64,000 nucleotides of DNA from Pseudocitrobacter cyperus. Lineage in GTDB: Bacteria; Pseudomonadota; Gammaproteobacteria; Enterobacterales; Enterobacteriaceae. The notes beneath the pieces are model-generated. The model did no database searches, had not been told where the DNA came from, and saw only the letters and a list, made by a program, of their open reading frames with translations. The translations under genes and the position numbers were made by a program. The DNA is taken from NCBI RefSeq assembly GCF_039889165.1, contig NZ_JAYMYY010000001.1, positions 186,001-250,000 of the forward strand. The letters are read 5' to 3'. Shown here piece by piece: positions 33,481 to 44,504 of this stretch; position 1 is the stretch's first letter; each line of letters starts with the position of its first letter.

Positions 33481-36400
33481 ATGAGTAAATTCCTGGACCG
33501 GTTTCGCTACTTCAAACAGAAGGGTGAAACTTTTGCCGATGGGCACGGACAGATTCTGAATACCAACCGGGATTGGGAAGATGGATACAGAAGCCGCTGG
33601 CAGCATGACAAAGTGGTACGTTCTACCCACGGGGTAAACTGCACCGGTTCATGTAGCTGGAAAATCTATGTAAAAAATGGCCTCGTGACCTGGGAAACCC
33701 AGCAAACCGATTACCCGCGCACCCGCCCGGATATGCCAAACCATGAGCCTCGCGGCTGCCCTCGCGGCGCCAGCTACTCCTGGTACCTCTACAGCGCCAA
33801 CCGCCTGAAATACCCGCTGATGCGTAAACGCCTGATGAAAATGTGGCGTGAAGCAAAAGTGCAGCATAGCGATCCGGTAGCCGCCTGGGCGTCAATCATT
33901 GAAGATGCTGATAAAGCCAAAAGCTTCAAACAGGCTCGCGGTCGCGGTGGTTTTGTTCGCTCCTCCTGGCAGGAAGTGAATGAACTGATCGCAGCGTCTA
34001 ACGTCTACACCGTCAAAACCTACGGCCCTGACCGTGTGGCAGGCTTCTCGCCGATCCCGGCGATGTCGATGGTCTCCTACGCCTCCGGCGCGCGTTATCT
34101 GTCACTGATTGGTGGTACCTGCCTGAGCTTCTACGACTGGTATTGTGACCTGCCGCCGGCGTCGCCGCAGACCTGGGGCGAGCAGACCGACGTGCCGGAA
34201 TCCGCCGACTGGTACAACTCTAACTACATCATCGCCTGGGGCTCTAACGTGCCGCAGACGCGTACCCCGGATGCGCACTTCTTCACGGAAGTTCGCTACA
34301 AGGGTACCAAAACTGTCGCTATCACCCCGGACTACGCTGAAATCGCCAAACTGTGCGACCTGTGGCTGGCGCCGAAGCAGGGTACCGACGCCGCGATGGC
34401 ACTGGCAATGGGCCACGTGATGCTGCGTGAGTTCCACCTCGACAAGCCGAGCCAGTACTTCACCGACTACGTGCGTCGCTACACCGACATGCCAATGCTG
34501 GTAATGCTGGAAGAGCGCGACGGTTACTATGCTGCAGGCCGCATGCTGCGCGCCGCCGATCTGGTCGATGCGCTGGGCCAGGAGAAAAACCCGGAGTGGA
34601 AAACCGTCGCTTATGACGAGCAGGGCGAGATGACCGCACCGAATGGCTCTATCGGTTTCCGTTGGGGCGATAAAGGTAAGTGGAACCTCGAACAGCGTGA
34701 CGGCAAAACCGGTGAAGACGTACAACTGCGTCTTAGCCTGCTGGGCAGCCACGATGACATCGCACAGGTCGGTTTCCCGTACTTTGGCGGCGACGGCACT
34801 GAGCATTTCCAGAGCGTTGAGCTGGAAAACATCCTGCTGCACAAACTGCCGGTGAAACGTATTCAACTGGCCGATGGCAGCAGCGCGCTGGTGACCACCG
34901 TTTATGACCTGACGCTGGCGAACTACGGCCTGGAACGCGGTCTGAACGATGAAAACTGCGCCACCAGTTACGACGATATGAAAGCCTACACCCCGGCCTG
35001 GGCCGAGAAGGTGACGGGCGTTTCCCGTGCGCAAATTACCCGTATCGCACGCGAATTTGCGGACAACGCCGATAAAACTCACGGTCGTTCAATGATTATC
35101 GTCGGTGCCGGTCTGAACCACTGGTATCACCTGGACATGAACTACCGCGGCCTGATCAACATGCTGATCTTCTGCGGTTGCGTGGGTCAGAGCGGTGGTG
35201 GCTGGGCGCACTACGTCGGCCAGGAAAAACTGCGTCCGCAGACCGGCTGGCAGCCGCTGGCGTTTGCCCTTGACTGGCAGCGTCCGGCACGTCACATGAA
35301 CAGCACCTCCTACTTCTATAACCACTCCAGCCAGTGGCGTTACGAGACCGTCACGGCGGAAGAGTTGCTGTCACCGCTGGCGGATAAATCCCGCTATACC
35401 GGTCACATGATTGACTTCAACGTGCGCGCTGAACGCATGGGCTGGCTGCCGTCTGCGCCGCAGTTAGGTACTAACCCGCTGCACATTGCACAGGAAGCGG
35501 AAAAAGCCGGGATGACGCCGGTGGATTACACCGTTAAATCTCTGAAAGAGGGTTCCATTCGCTTTGCGGCGGAACAGCCGGAAAACGGTAAAAACCACCC
35601 GCGTAACCTGTTCATCTGGCGTTCTAACCTGCTGGGTTCCTCCGGTAAAGGTCATGAGTTCATGCTGAAGTACCTGCTGGGTACTGAGCACGGTATTCAG
35701 GGCAAAGACCTGGGCAAGCAGGGCGGCGTGAAACCGGAAGAAGTGGAATGGCAGGACAACGGCCTCGACGGCAAGCTGGATCTGGTGGTAACGCTGGACT
35801 TCCGTCTGTCGAGCACCTGTCTCTACTCTGACATCGTGCTGCCAACCGCAACCTGGTACGAAAAAGACGACATGAATACCTCGGATATGCATCCGTTTAT
35901 TCATCCGCTTTCCGCCGCTGTTGACCCGGCCTGGGAATCAAAAAGCGACTGGGAAATCTACAAAGGTATCGCGAAGAAATTCTCCGAAGTGTGCGTGGGC
36001 CATTTAGGCAAAGAAACCGATGTGGTGACGTTGCCAATCCAGCACGACTCCGCCGCCGAACTGGCGCAGCCGCTGGATGTGAAAGACTGGAAAAAAGGCG
36101 AGTGTGACCTGATCCCCGGCAAAACCGCGCCGCACATTCTGACCGTTGAACGCGACTACCCGGCAACTTACGAGCGCTTTACCTCTATCGGCCCGCTGAT
36201 GGAGAAAATCGGTAACGGTGGCAAAGGTATCGCCTGGAACACCCAGAGCGAGATGGACTTGCTGCGTAAGCTCAATTACACCAAGGCAGAAGGCCCGGCG
36301 AAAGGCCAGCCGATGCTGAACACCGCGATTGATGCAGCAGAGATGATCCTCACTCTTGCGCCGGAAACCAACGGTCAGGTGGCGGTAAAAGCCTGGGCGG

Positions 36401-37224
36401 CACTGAGTGAGTTTACCGGTCGTGACCATACGCATCTGGCGCTGAATAAAGAAGACGAGAAAATTCGCTTCCGCGATATTCAGGCGCAGCCGCGCAAAAT
36501 CATCTCCAGCCCGACCTGGTCCGGCCTTGAAGATGAGCATGTCTCTTATAACGCCGGTTACACCAACGTTCACGAACTGATCCCATGGCGCACCCTGTCC
36601 GGTCGTCAACAGTTGTATCAGGATCACCAGTGGATGCGTGATTTCGGTGAAAGCCTGCTGGTTTACCGCCCACCGATCGATACCCGCTCGGTGAAAGAAG
36701 TGATGGGGCAGAAATCCAACGGCAATCCGGAAAAAGCGCTCAACTTCCTGACGCCGCACCAGAAGTGGGGGATCCACTCCACCTACAGCGACAACCTGCT
36801 GATGCTGACCTTAGGTCGCGGCGGCCCGGTCGTCTGGATGAGCGAAGTGGATGCGAAAGCGTTAGGCATTGCGGATAACGACTGGATCGAAGTCTTCAAC
36901 AGCAACGGTGCGCTCACCGCTCGTGCGGTTGTCAGCCAGCGTGTGCCGGAAGGGATGACCATGATGTACCACGCGCAGGAGCGTATCGTGAACCTGCCGG
37001 GTTCAGAAATCACCAGCCAGCGCGGCGGTATTCATAACTCGGTGACGCGTATCACGCCGAAACCGACGCATATGATCGGCGGCTATGCGCAACTGGCCTA
37101 CGGCTTTAACTACTACGGCACCGTCGGCTCAAACCGCGATGAGTTTGTTGTAGTACGTAAGATGAAGAACATTGACTGGTTGGATGGCGAAGGCAATGAC
37201 CAGGTACAGGAGAGCGTAAAATGA
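33481..37224 (+). CDS. narG: Respiratory nitrate reductase alpha subunit
   Basis: NarG holds the molybdenum cofactor and reduces nitrate at the cytoplasmic face of the inner membrane. The 1247 residues equal E. coli NarG. The FS0 4Fe-4S ligands start with His50, Cys54 and Cys58 in STHGVNCTGSCSW, and the Mo-ligand Asp lies in the YNSNYIIAWGSN region. The N-terminus SKFLDRFRYFKQKG is the vestigial Tat-like tail bound by NarJ. Its stop overlaps narH by 4 bases. Confidence 0.98.
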   Translation: MSKFLDRFRYFKQKGETFADGHGQILNTNRDWEDGYRSRWQHDKVVRSTHGVNCTGSCSWKIYVKNGLVTWETQQTDYPRTRPDMPNHEPRGCPRGASYSWYLYSANRLKYPLMRKRLMKMWREAKVQHSDPVAAWASIIEDADKAKSFKQARGRGGFVRSSWQEVNELIAASNVYTVKTYGPDRVAGFSPIPAMSMVSYASGARYLSLIGGTCLSFYDWYCDLPPASPQTWGEQTDVPESADWYNSNYIIAWGSNVPQTRTPDAHFFTEVRYKGTKTVAITPDYAEIAKLCDLWLAPKQGTDAAMALAMGHVMLREFHLDKPSQYFTDYVRRYTDMPMLVMLEERDGYYAAGRMLRAADLVDALGQEKNPEWKTVAYDEQGEMTAPNGSIGFRWGDKGKWNLEQRDGKTGEDVQLRLSLLGSHDDIAQVGFPYFGGDGTEHFQSVELENILLHKLPVKRIQLADGSSALVTTVYDLTLANYGLERGLNDENCATSYDDMKAYTPAWAEKVTGVSRAQITRIAREFADNADKTHGRSMIIVGAGLNHWYHLDMNYRGLINMLIFCGCVGQSGGGWAHYVGQEKLRPQTGWQPLAFALDWQRPARHMNSTSYFYNHSSQWRYETVTAEELLSPLADKSRYTGHMIDFNVRAERMGWLPSAPQLGTNPLHIAQEAEKAGMTPVDYTVKSLKEGSIRFAAEQPENGKNHPRNLFIWRSNLLGSSGKGHEFMLKYLLGTEHGIQGKDLGKQGGVKPEEVEWQDNGLDGKLDLVVTLDFRLSSTCLYSDIVLPTATWYEKDDMNTSDMHPFIHPLSAAVDPAWESKSDWEIYKGIAKKFSEVCVGHLGKETDVVTLPIQHDSAAELAQPLDVKDWKKGECDLIPGKTAPHILTVERDYPATYERFTSIGPLMEKIGNGGKGIAWNTQSEMDLLRKLNYTKAEGPAKGQPMLNTAIDAAEMILTLAPETNGQVAVKAWAALSEFTGRDHTHLALNKEDEKIRFRDIQAQPRKIISSPTWSGLEDEHVSYNAGYTNVHELIPWRTLSGRQQLYQDHQWMRDFGESLLVYRPPIDTRSVKEVMGQKSNGNPEKALNFLTPHQKWGIHSTYSDNLLMLTLGRGGPVVWMSEVDAKALGIADNDWIEVFNSNGALTARAVVSQRVPEGMTMMYHAQERIVNLPGSEITSQRGGIHNSVTRITPKPTHMIGGYAQLAYGFNYYGTVGSNRDEFVVVRKMKNIDWLDGEGNDQVQESVK

Positions 37225-38759
37225 AAATTCGTTCACAAGTCGGCATGGTGCTGAATCTGGATAAGTGCATCGGTTGCCACACCTGTTCAGTCACCTGTAA
37301 AAACGTCTGGACCAGCCGTGAAGGCGTGGAGTACGCGTGGTTTAACAACGTGGAAACCAAGCCGGGTCAGGGTTTCCCGACCGACTGGGAAAACCAGGAA
37401 AAATATAAGGGCGGCTGGATCCGCAAAATCAACGGCAAAATTCAGCCGCGCATGGGTAACCGTGCGCTGTTGCTGGGTAAAATCTTCGCTAACCCGCATC
37501 TGCCGGGGATCGACGATTACTACGAACCGTTTGATTTTGACTACCAGAATCTGCATACCGCGCCGGAAGGCAGCAAAGTGCAGCCGATTGCTCGCCCACG
37601 CTCGCTGATTACTGGCCAACGCATGGCCAAAATTGAGAAAGGCCCGAACTGGGAAGATGACCTGGGCGGTGAGTTTGAGAAGCTGTCGAAAGACAAAAAC
37701 TTCGAGAACATGCAGAAGGCGATGTACGGCCAGTTCGAAAACACCTTCATGATGTACCTGCCGCGTCTGTGCGAGCACTGTCTTAACCCGGCGTGTGCCG
37801 CAACGTGCCCGAGCGGGGCTATCTACAAGCGTGAAGAAGACGGCATCGTGCTGATCGACCAGGATAAGTGCCGCGGCTGGCGTATGTGTATCACCGGCTG
37901 CCCGTACAAAAAAATCTACTTCAACTGGAAGAGCGGTAAGTCTGAGAAGTGCATCTTCTGCTACCCGCGTATCGAAGCCGGTCAGCCGACCGTGTGCTCC
38001 GAAACCTGCGTTGGGCGTATCCGTTATCTGGGCGTGCTGCTGTATGACGCAGATGCGATTGAACATGCTGCCAGCACCGAGAACGAGAAAGATCTCTACC
38101 AGCGTCAACTGGACGTGTTCCTCGATCCGAACGATCCGAAAGTGATTGAGCAGGCACTGAAAGATGGTATTCCGCAGAGCGTCATCGACGCGGCTCAGCA
38201 GTCTCCGGTGTACAAAATGGCCGTTGACTGGAAGCTGGCGCTGCCGCTGCACCCGGAATATCGCACCCTGCCGATGGTTTGGTACGTGCCGCCACTGTCA
38301 CCGATTCAGTCGGCGGCGGATGCGGGCGAACTGGGCAGCAACGGTATTCTGCCTGACGTGGAAAGCCTGCGTATCCCGGTTCAGTATCTGGCGAACCTGC
38401 TGACCGCGGGCGATACCCAGCCGGTATTGCTGGCGCTGAAACGGATGCTGGCGATGCGCCACTTCAAACGTGCGGAAAGCGTCGATGGCGTGGTGGATAC
38501 CCGTGCGCTGGAAGAAGTGGGGCTGACTGAAGCACAGGCGCAGGAGATGTATCGCTATCTGGCTATCGCCAACTACGAAGATCGTTTCGTGGTGCCGAGC
38601 AGCCACCGTGAGCAGGCGCGTGAGGCCTTCCCGGAGAAAAGCGGTTGTGGTTTCAGCTTCGGCGACGGTTGCCACGGTTCAGACAGCAAATTCAACCTGT
38701 TCAACAGCCGCCGCATCGATGCCATTGATGTCAGCAGCAAAACGGAGCCGCACGCATGA
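37221..38759 (+). CDS. narH: Respiratory nitrate reductase beta subunit
   Basis: NarH passes electrons from the NarI hemes to NarG through three 4Fe-4S clusters and one 3Fe-4S cluster. Cysteine groups are CIGCHTCSVTC, CEHCLNPACAATC, CRGWRMCITGC and CIFCYPR; the Trp in CRGW replaces a cysteine and gives the 3Fe-4S centre. It has 512 residues, as in E. coli, and is coupled to narG and narJ by 4-base overlaps. Confidence 0.98.
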   Translation: MKIRSQVGMVLNLDKCIGCHTCSVTCKNVWTSREGVEYAWFNNVETKPGQGFPTDWENQEKYKGGWIRKINGKIQPRMGNRALLLGKIFANPHLPGIDDYYEPFDFDYQNLHTAPEGSKVQPIARPRSLITGQRMAKIEKGPNWEDDLGGEFEKLSKDKNFENMQKAMYGQFENTFMMYLPRLCEHCLNPACAATCPSGAIYKREEDGIVLIDQDKCRGWRMCITGCPYKKIYFNWKSGKSEKCIFCYPRIEAGQPTVCSETCVGRIRYLGVLLYDADAIEHAASTENEKDLYQRQLDVFLDPNDPKVIEQALKDGIPQSVIDAAQQSPVYKMAVDWKLALPLHPEYRTLPMVWYVPPLSPIQSAADAGELGSNGILPDVESLRIPVQYLANLLTAGDTQPVLLALKRMLAMRHFKRAESVDGVVDTRALEEVGLTEAQAQEMYRYLAIANYEDRFVVPSSHREQAREAFPEKSGCGFSFGDGCHGSDSKFNLFNSRRIDAIDVSSKTEPHA

Positions 38760-39466
38760 TTGAGCTACTCATCATCTCGCGTCTGCTCGAATACCCGGAT
38801 GCTGCCCTGTGGCAGCATCAGGACGACGTTTTCGAGGCTCTCGCGTCTTCAGAAAAAATCGACAAAGAGGATGCCCGGAAACTGGGCCTCTTCCTGCGTG
38901 ACTTAACTGCGCAGGATCTGCTGGATGTGCAGGCAAGCTACTGCGAGCTGTTTGATCGTGGCCGCGCAACGTCGCTGCTGCTGTTCGAACACGTGCATGG
39001 CGAATCTCGCGATCGTGGTCAGGCGATGGTTGACCTGATGAATCAGTACGAGCAGCACGGTTTGCAGCTTGATAGCCGTGAGCTGCCAGACCATCTGCCG
39101 CTCTATCTGGAGTATCTTGCCCAGTTGCCGGAAAGCGAAGCCATTGGCGGATTGCAGGATATTGCGCCGATTCTGGCGCTGTTAAGCGCGCGTCTGACCC
39201 AGCGTGAAAGCCGTTATGCGGTGCTGTTTGATACGTTGCTGAAAATGGCGCACAGCGAAGTGGACGGTGACAAAGTTGCAGAAAAAATCGCTGACGAAGC
39301 GCGCGACGATACGCCGCAGGCGCTGGATGCGGTCTGGGAAGAGGAGCAAGTGAAATTCTTTGCCGACCAGGGCTGCGGTGAGTCGGAAATCGCTGCCCAC
39401 CAACGCCGCTTTGCGGGGGCTGTCGCACCGCAATATCTGAATATCTCTAACGGAGGAGAGCGATAA
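38756..39466 (+). CDS. narJ: Nitrate reductase assembly chaperone NarJ
   Basis: NarJ is a cytoplasmic chaperone of the TorD/DmsD type that binds NarG until cofactor insertion and membrane docking are complete. It is all-helical, 236 residues, with the conserved ASYCELFDRGR region. It overlaps narH by 4 bases and its stop shares one base with the narI start. Confidence 0.97.
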   Translation: MIELLIISRLLEYPDAALWQHQDDVFEALASSEKIDKEDARKLGLFLRDLTAQDLLDVQASYCELFDRGRATSLLLFEHVHGESRDRGQAMVDLMNQYEQHGLQLDSRELPDHLPLYLEYLAQLPESEAIGGLQDIAPILALLSARLTQRESRYAVLFDTLLKMAHSEVDGDKVAEKIADEARDDTPQALDAVWEEEQVKFFADQGCGESEIAAHQRRFAGAVAPQYLNISNGGER

Positions 39467-40143
39467 TGCACTTCCTGAATATGTTTCTCTTCGATATCTA
39501 TCCGTACATTGCGGGATCGGTATTTCTGATTGGTAGCTGGCTGCGTTACGACTATGGTCAGTACACGTGGCGTGCGGCGTCCAGCCAGATGCTGGATCGC
39601 AAAGGGATGAACATGGCGTCGAACCTGTTCCACCTCGGCATCCTGGGGATCTTCGCCGGTCACTTCCTGGGGATGCTGACGCCGCACTGGATGTATGAAG
39701 CGTGGCTGCCGATTGAAGTGAAACAGAAAATGGCGATGTTTGCTGGCGGCGCCAGCGGCGTATTGTGCCTGATTGGCGGTGTGCTGTTGCTGAAACGCCG
39801 TCTGTTCAGCCCGCGCGTGCGTGCAACCTCTACCGGAGCGGATATTCTGATTCTGACTCTACTGGTGGTGCAGTGTGCGCTGGGTCTGTTGACCATTCCG
39901 TTCTCTGCGCAGCATATGGACGGTAGCGAGATGATGAAACTGGTGGGGTGGGCGCAATCGGTAGTGACCTTCCACGGCGGCGCATCCGCGCATCTGGATG
40001 GCGTGGCGTTAATCTACCGCGTGCATCTGGTGCTGGGGATGACGTTGTTCCTGCTGTTCCCGTTCTCGCGTCTGGTGCATATCTGGAGCGTGCCGGTTGA
40101 GTATCTGACCCGTAAGTACCAGGTGGTGCGTGCGCGTCGCTAA
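39466..40143 (+). CDS. narI: Respiratory nitrate reductase gamma subunit
   Basis: NarI is the membrane cytochrome b of nitrate reductase; it oxidises quinol at the periplasmic side. The 225 residues form five helices, and histidines in FHLGILGIFAGHF and near VHLVLGMTLFLLFPFSRLVH ligate the two hemes. It ends the narGHJI operon. Confidence 0.97.
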   Translation: MHFLNMFLFDIYPYIAGSVFLIGSWLRYDYGQYTWRAASSQMLDRKGMNMASNLFHLGILGIFAGHFLGMLTPHWMYEAWLPIEVKQKMAMFAGGASGVLCLIGGVLLLKRRLFSPRVRATSTGADILILTLLVVQCALGLLTIPFSAQHMDGSEMMKLVGWAQSVVTFHGGASAHLDGVALIYRVHLVLGMTLFLLFPFSRLVHIWSVPVEYLTRKYQVVRARR

Positions 40144-40163
40144 GATACGCGAGCGTTGACGAT

Positions 40164-40189
40164 AAACCCCGCTTCGGCGGGGTTTTTTT
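40164..40189 (+). terminator. Terminator of narGHJI
   Basis: AAACCCCGC and GCGGGGTTT enclose a TTCG tetraloop, followed by seven T, 20 bases after narI. Confidence 0.93.
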
Positions 40190-40210
40190 ATGGGGATAGT
40201 GCGGCGTTTG

Positions 40211-40247
40211 CCCCTCACCCTAACCCTCTCCCCGAAGGGGCGAGGGG
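40211..40247. repeat. Interspersed palindromic (REP-like) element
   Basis: A run of CCCTAACCCTCTCCCC followed by GAAGGGGCGAGGGG forms a hairpin (CCCCTC with GAGGGG, and CTCTCCCC with GGGGCGAG). Elements of this kind recur in enterobacterial intergenic regions. The 332 bases from narI to the tRNA genes contain this, a degenerate tRNA-like fragment near 40380-40400, and no gene. Confidence 0.6.
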
Positions 40248-40379
40248 ACTGTACGTGCATATTTCAGGAATGGGCACAGGTCTTCTCCTGAGGGGGGAGA
40301 CGACGTAGGGCCGGTAAACGCAGCGCTACGCGCTTTGCCCTTCGGGTCATTGCCTTCGGCAATGCTTTCTCGCTACGCT

Positions 40380-40400
40380 CGAATCGAACCTTGGTCGAAG
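40380..40400 (-). repeat. Degenerate tRNA-Tyr T-arm fragment
   Basis: Read on the minus strand this stretch contains CTTCGACCAAGGTTCGATTC, which resembles the variable-arm/T-arm part of the tRNA-Tyr genes just upstream (CTTCGAAGGTTCGAATCC). In E. coli the sequence after tyrT carries repeated tRNA-Tyr 3' fragments, so this may be a decayed copy. Confidence 0.4.
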
Positions 40401-40475
40401 CTTCTCATCCTTCCCCGCATGGGCAGAATATGAAACGATATCGATAAGTTTAAATTAGGCTTTATCAGGAAGTGA

Positions 40476-40560
<85 letters not shown>

Positions 40561-40595
40561 AGGGGTAATTCTAATTTTGAGATGATGCTTTGAAA

Positions 40596-40680
<85 letters not shown>

Positions 40681-40730
40681 ACGGGGTAATGCTTTTTACT
40701 GGCCTGCTTCCTTGTTGGGAAGCGGGGCGC

Positions 40731-40758
40731 ATCATATCAAATGACGCGCCCCTGTAAA
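40731..40758 (-). promoter_or_regulatory. Promoter of the tRNA-Tyr operon
   Basis: On the minus strand: -35 TTTACA (40753-40758), 16-base spacer, -10 TATGAT (40731-40736), then the GC-rich discriminator GCGCCCC. This is the E. coli tyrT arrangement, a stringently controlled stable-RNA promoter. Confidence 0.92.
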
Positions 40759-40839
40759 GCATTCCTTTGAATAAAATGAACTGTTTGCGTACTTTTCAGC
40801 CGTAACGCGTTAAAGCCAACCAGTTCATTTTGCTGGTGA

Positions 40840-41682
<843 letters not shown>

Positions 41683-41730
41683 TGCCGGGTGAATCCTGTT
41701 GATGATGTTTGCGAAGCTGTATTGGGGTGC

Positions 41731-42189
41731 TTACTGCCCACAGCATTTTTTAAATTTTTTCCCTGAGCCACAAGGGCAGGGATCGTTTCGACCTATTACT
41801 GGGCGCGTGCCATCAATATAGTACCACTGACCGTTTTCTTTTAAGAATCTTGAACGCTCAATGATTGCGCCGTTCTTGTTATGGTCGTGAAAACGAGCGA
41901 CGAAGCTGACAAAACCTTCATCACCGTTTTTTCCATCTTCAGTAGCGAAAACGGTAAGACCGAGCCACTGAGTATTGGCGAAGCCGTTTTCAATATCCTG
42001 GCGAAACGCGCCAGCCTGGCAGGATGGGTGCCAGGTTTTCACCAAATAATCTGCGTTTTTCATCACAAAAGCGCTGTATCGTGAGCGCATAAGTTGTGAT
42101 GGCGTCGGCGCAAGCTGTGCGCCAGACAGATAAGGTTGGCAACATGCGCTATACTCGACTGCGCTGCCACAGGGGCAAAGTTCAGACAA
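41731..42189 (-). CDS. ychJ: SEC-C motif protein YchJ
   Basis: A 152-residue protein with two zinc-binding SEC-C-like motifs, LCPCGS..CC at the N-terminus and DPCPCGSGKKFKKCCG at the C-terminus. Its role is not known. The start codon is TTG (42187-42189), with AGGGAGA 6 bases before it, and gives the E. coli N-terminus. Confidence 0.93.
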   Translation of the reverse strand: MSELCPCGSAVEYSACCQPYLSGAQLAPTPSQLMRSRYSAFVMKNADYLVKTWHPSCQAGAFRQDIENGFANTQWLGLTVFATEDGKNGDEGFVSFVARFHDHNKNGAIIERSRFLKENGQWYYIDGTRPVIGRNDPCPCGSGKKFKKCCGQ

Positions 42190-42300
42190 AATCGTCTCCC
42201 TGTAAAATAATGAATGGCGCGATTGACGCCGGGTAGCACTATGTTAACCGAGCAGTAGCAATGTGGCTACGATGAACCGAGAGGATGTCCACCGGTACGA

Positions 42301-43212
42301 ATGAGAAAAGTTAAAATTGGTTTGGCTTTGGGGTCGGGCGCTGCGCGCGGCTGGTCTCACATTGGTGTCATTAAAGCACTACAGCAAATGGGAATTGAGA
42401 TAGACATCGTCGCGGGTTGTTCCATCGGTTCACTGGTGGGAGCCGCGTTCGCCAGCAATCGTCTTCCCGCACTTGAAAAGTGGGTCTGCTCCTTTAGCTA
42501 CTGGGATGTGTTACGCCTGATGGATCTCTCCTGGCGTCGCGGTGGTTTGCTACGCGGAGAACGTGTGTTCAACCACTACCGACAGGTGATGCCTAACGAC
42601 ACCATCGAGCTTTGCCAACGCCGCTTTGCCGCGGTGGCGACAAATCTGAGTACCGGCCGAGAACTTTGGTTCACGGAGGGAGACCTCCATATGGCGGTTC
42701 GCGCTTCCTGTAGCATCCCCGGTTTGATGTCTCCGGTGCTGCATAATGGCTACTGGCTGGTCGATGGCGCAGTCGTTAACCCGATACCGGTTTCGCTGAC
42801 GCGCGCCCTGGGGGCAGATATTGTCATTGCCGTTGATTTGCAACACGATGCGCATCTTATGCAACAGGATTTGATGTCGGTAAATATTCAGCCCGATCCT
42901 GAAGACACTGATAATCCTGATACGCTCTCCTGGCGTGAGCGTCTGCGGGCTCGTTTAGGCCGTGTCACCGCACGGCGTTCATCTGTTGCGCCAACGGCGA
43001 TGGAGATCATGTCCACCTCGATTCAGGTGCTGGAAAATCGACTCAAGCGTAATCGGATGGCGGGCGATCCGCCGGATATCCTGATTCAACCGTTTTGCCC
43101 ACAAATCTCAACACTGGATTTTCATCGGGCCTCGTCTGCAATTGCCGCGGGTCAGCTTGCGGTAGAAAAAAAGACAGATGAGCTCTTACCCTTAGTTCGT
43201 GCCTCAATTTGA
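42301..43212 (+). CDS. rssA: Patatin-like phospholipase family protein RssA
   Basis: A 303-residue patatin-domain protein. It has the oxyanion loop GSGAARG, the nucleophile Ser41 in GCSIG and the catalytic Asp in VDGAVVNP, so it is probably an active acyl hydrolase; its substrate is unknown. It lies 90 bases before rssB, with which it can be co-transcribed in E. coli. Confidence 0.94.
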   Translation: MRKVKIGLALGSGAARGWSHIGVIKALQQMGIEIDIVAGCSIGSLVGAAFASNRLPALEKWVCSFSYWDVLRLMDLSWRRGGLLRGERVFNHYRQVMPNDTIELCQRRFAAVATNLSTGRELWFTEGDLHMAVRASCSIPGLMSPVLHNGYWLVDGAVVNPIPVSLTRALGADIVIAVDLQHDAHLMQQDLMSVNIQPDPEDTDNPDTLSWRERLRARLGRVTARRSSVAPTAMEIMSTSIQVLENRLKRNRMAGDPPDILIQPFCPQISTLDFHRASSAIAAGQLAVEKKTDELLPLVRASI

Positions 43213-43302
43213 GACACTTTTAAGACTACTTAAGCAAAATCTGACAGGCGATTCCGGGAATAGCATGCCACTATTTACTTATCGTCGGCCAGGGGAGATA
43301 TC

Positions 43303-44316
43303 ATGACGCAGCCATTGGCGGGAAAACAGATCTTGATTGTCGAGGACGAACCCGTTTTCCGCTCTCTTCTGGATTCGTGGCTCTCGTCGCTGGGCGCCGA
43401 GACCTCACTGGCGCAGGATGGCGTCGCGGCGCTTGAAATCATGGCGACCATACAACCTGATTTGATGATTTGTGACCTCGCGATGCCGCGTATGAATGGC
43501 CTCACTCTGGTTGAACATGTCCGTAACGGCGGGGCAACCTTACCGATTCTGGTGATCTCCGCAACGGAGAATATGGCGGATATTGCCAGAGCGCTGCGGC
43601 TTGGCGTACAGGATGTGCTGTTAAAGCCCGTCAAAGACCTGAACCGCTTACGGGAAACCGTGTTTGCCTGCCTCTATCCCAACATGTTTAATTCCCGGGT
43701 AGAGGAAGAGGAACGGTTATTTGAAGACTGGGACGCGCTGGTTAATAATCCCTCGGCGGCGGCAAAATTGCTGCAGGAACTTCAACCCCCGGTACAACAG
43801 GTTATCTCGCATTGCAGGATAAACTACCGCCAATTAGTGCTGGCTGATAAACCGGGGCTGGTGCTGGATATTGCGCCGCTGTCTGAAAACGATCTCGCGT
43901 TCTATTGCCTTGATGTCACGCGGGCAGGGGATAATGGCGTATTAGCTGCGCTGTTATTACGTTCACTGTTTAATGGTTTGTTACAGGAACAACTCTCGCA
44001 TCAGGGGCAGCGTCTGCCGGAATTACGAAGCCTGCTAAAGCAGGTTAATCAACTTTTACGCCAGGCCAATCTTCCAGGTCAGTTCCCGCTGCTGGTTGGT
44101 TATTACCACAGTGAATTAAAAAACCTGATTCTGGTTTCCGCTGGACTTAATGGCACATTAAATACTGGCGAGCATCATATTCAAATAAGTAATGGTGTGC
44201 CCTTAGGTACGTTAGGCAACGCCTATCTTAACCAAATTAGTCAGCGCTGTAGCTCCTGGCAATGTCAGATTTGGGGAAACGGGGGACGCCTGCGTTTAAT
44301 GTTGTCTGCAGAGTGA
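43303..44316 (+). CDS. rssB: RpoS adaptor/response regulator RssB
   Basis: RssB binds sigma-S and delivers it to ClpXP. Its receiver domain has Asp58 in LMICDLAMPRMNG. The C-terminal part is a degenerate PP2C-like phosphatase domain. It has 337 residues, as in E. coli. It sits between rssA and galU. Confidence 0.96.
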   Translation: MTQPLAGKQILIVEDEPVFRSLLDSWLSSLGAETSLAQDGVAALEIMATIQPDLMICDLAMPRMNGLTLVEHVRNGGATLPILVISATENMADIARALRLGVQDVLLKPVKDLNRLRETVFACLYPNMFNSRVEEEERLFEDWDALVNNPSAAAKLLQELQPPVQQVISHCRINYRQLVLADKPGLVLDIAPLSENDLAFYCLDVTRAGDNGVLAALLLRSLFNGLLQEQLSHQGQRLPELRSLLKQVNQLLRQANLPGQFPLLVGYYHSELKNLILVSAGLNGTLNTGEHHIQISNGVPLGTLGNAYLNQISQRCSSWQCQIWGNGGRLRLMLSAE

Positions 44317-44504
44317 GCAAACGCATTTTTCACGCGGGATAGCTTTAACCGCTTATCGGGAGTGGTGGTAGTATCATTACGTATAAATCTTAATTCGAGG
44401 TTCGCGTGTCCTTTTCGGAGCAGCCCCAACTGGCTGTGATGATATACTCAACGCGTTATTAATTAACGAGCAAGTTCAAAGTTTGAACAGTCCAGGAGAT
44501 TTGA

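Noticed and set aside
34102..35082. A 326-codon frame antisense to narG.
   Set aside because: It is a by-product of biased codons in narG, with no ribosome binding site or recognisable domain.
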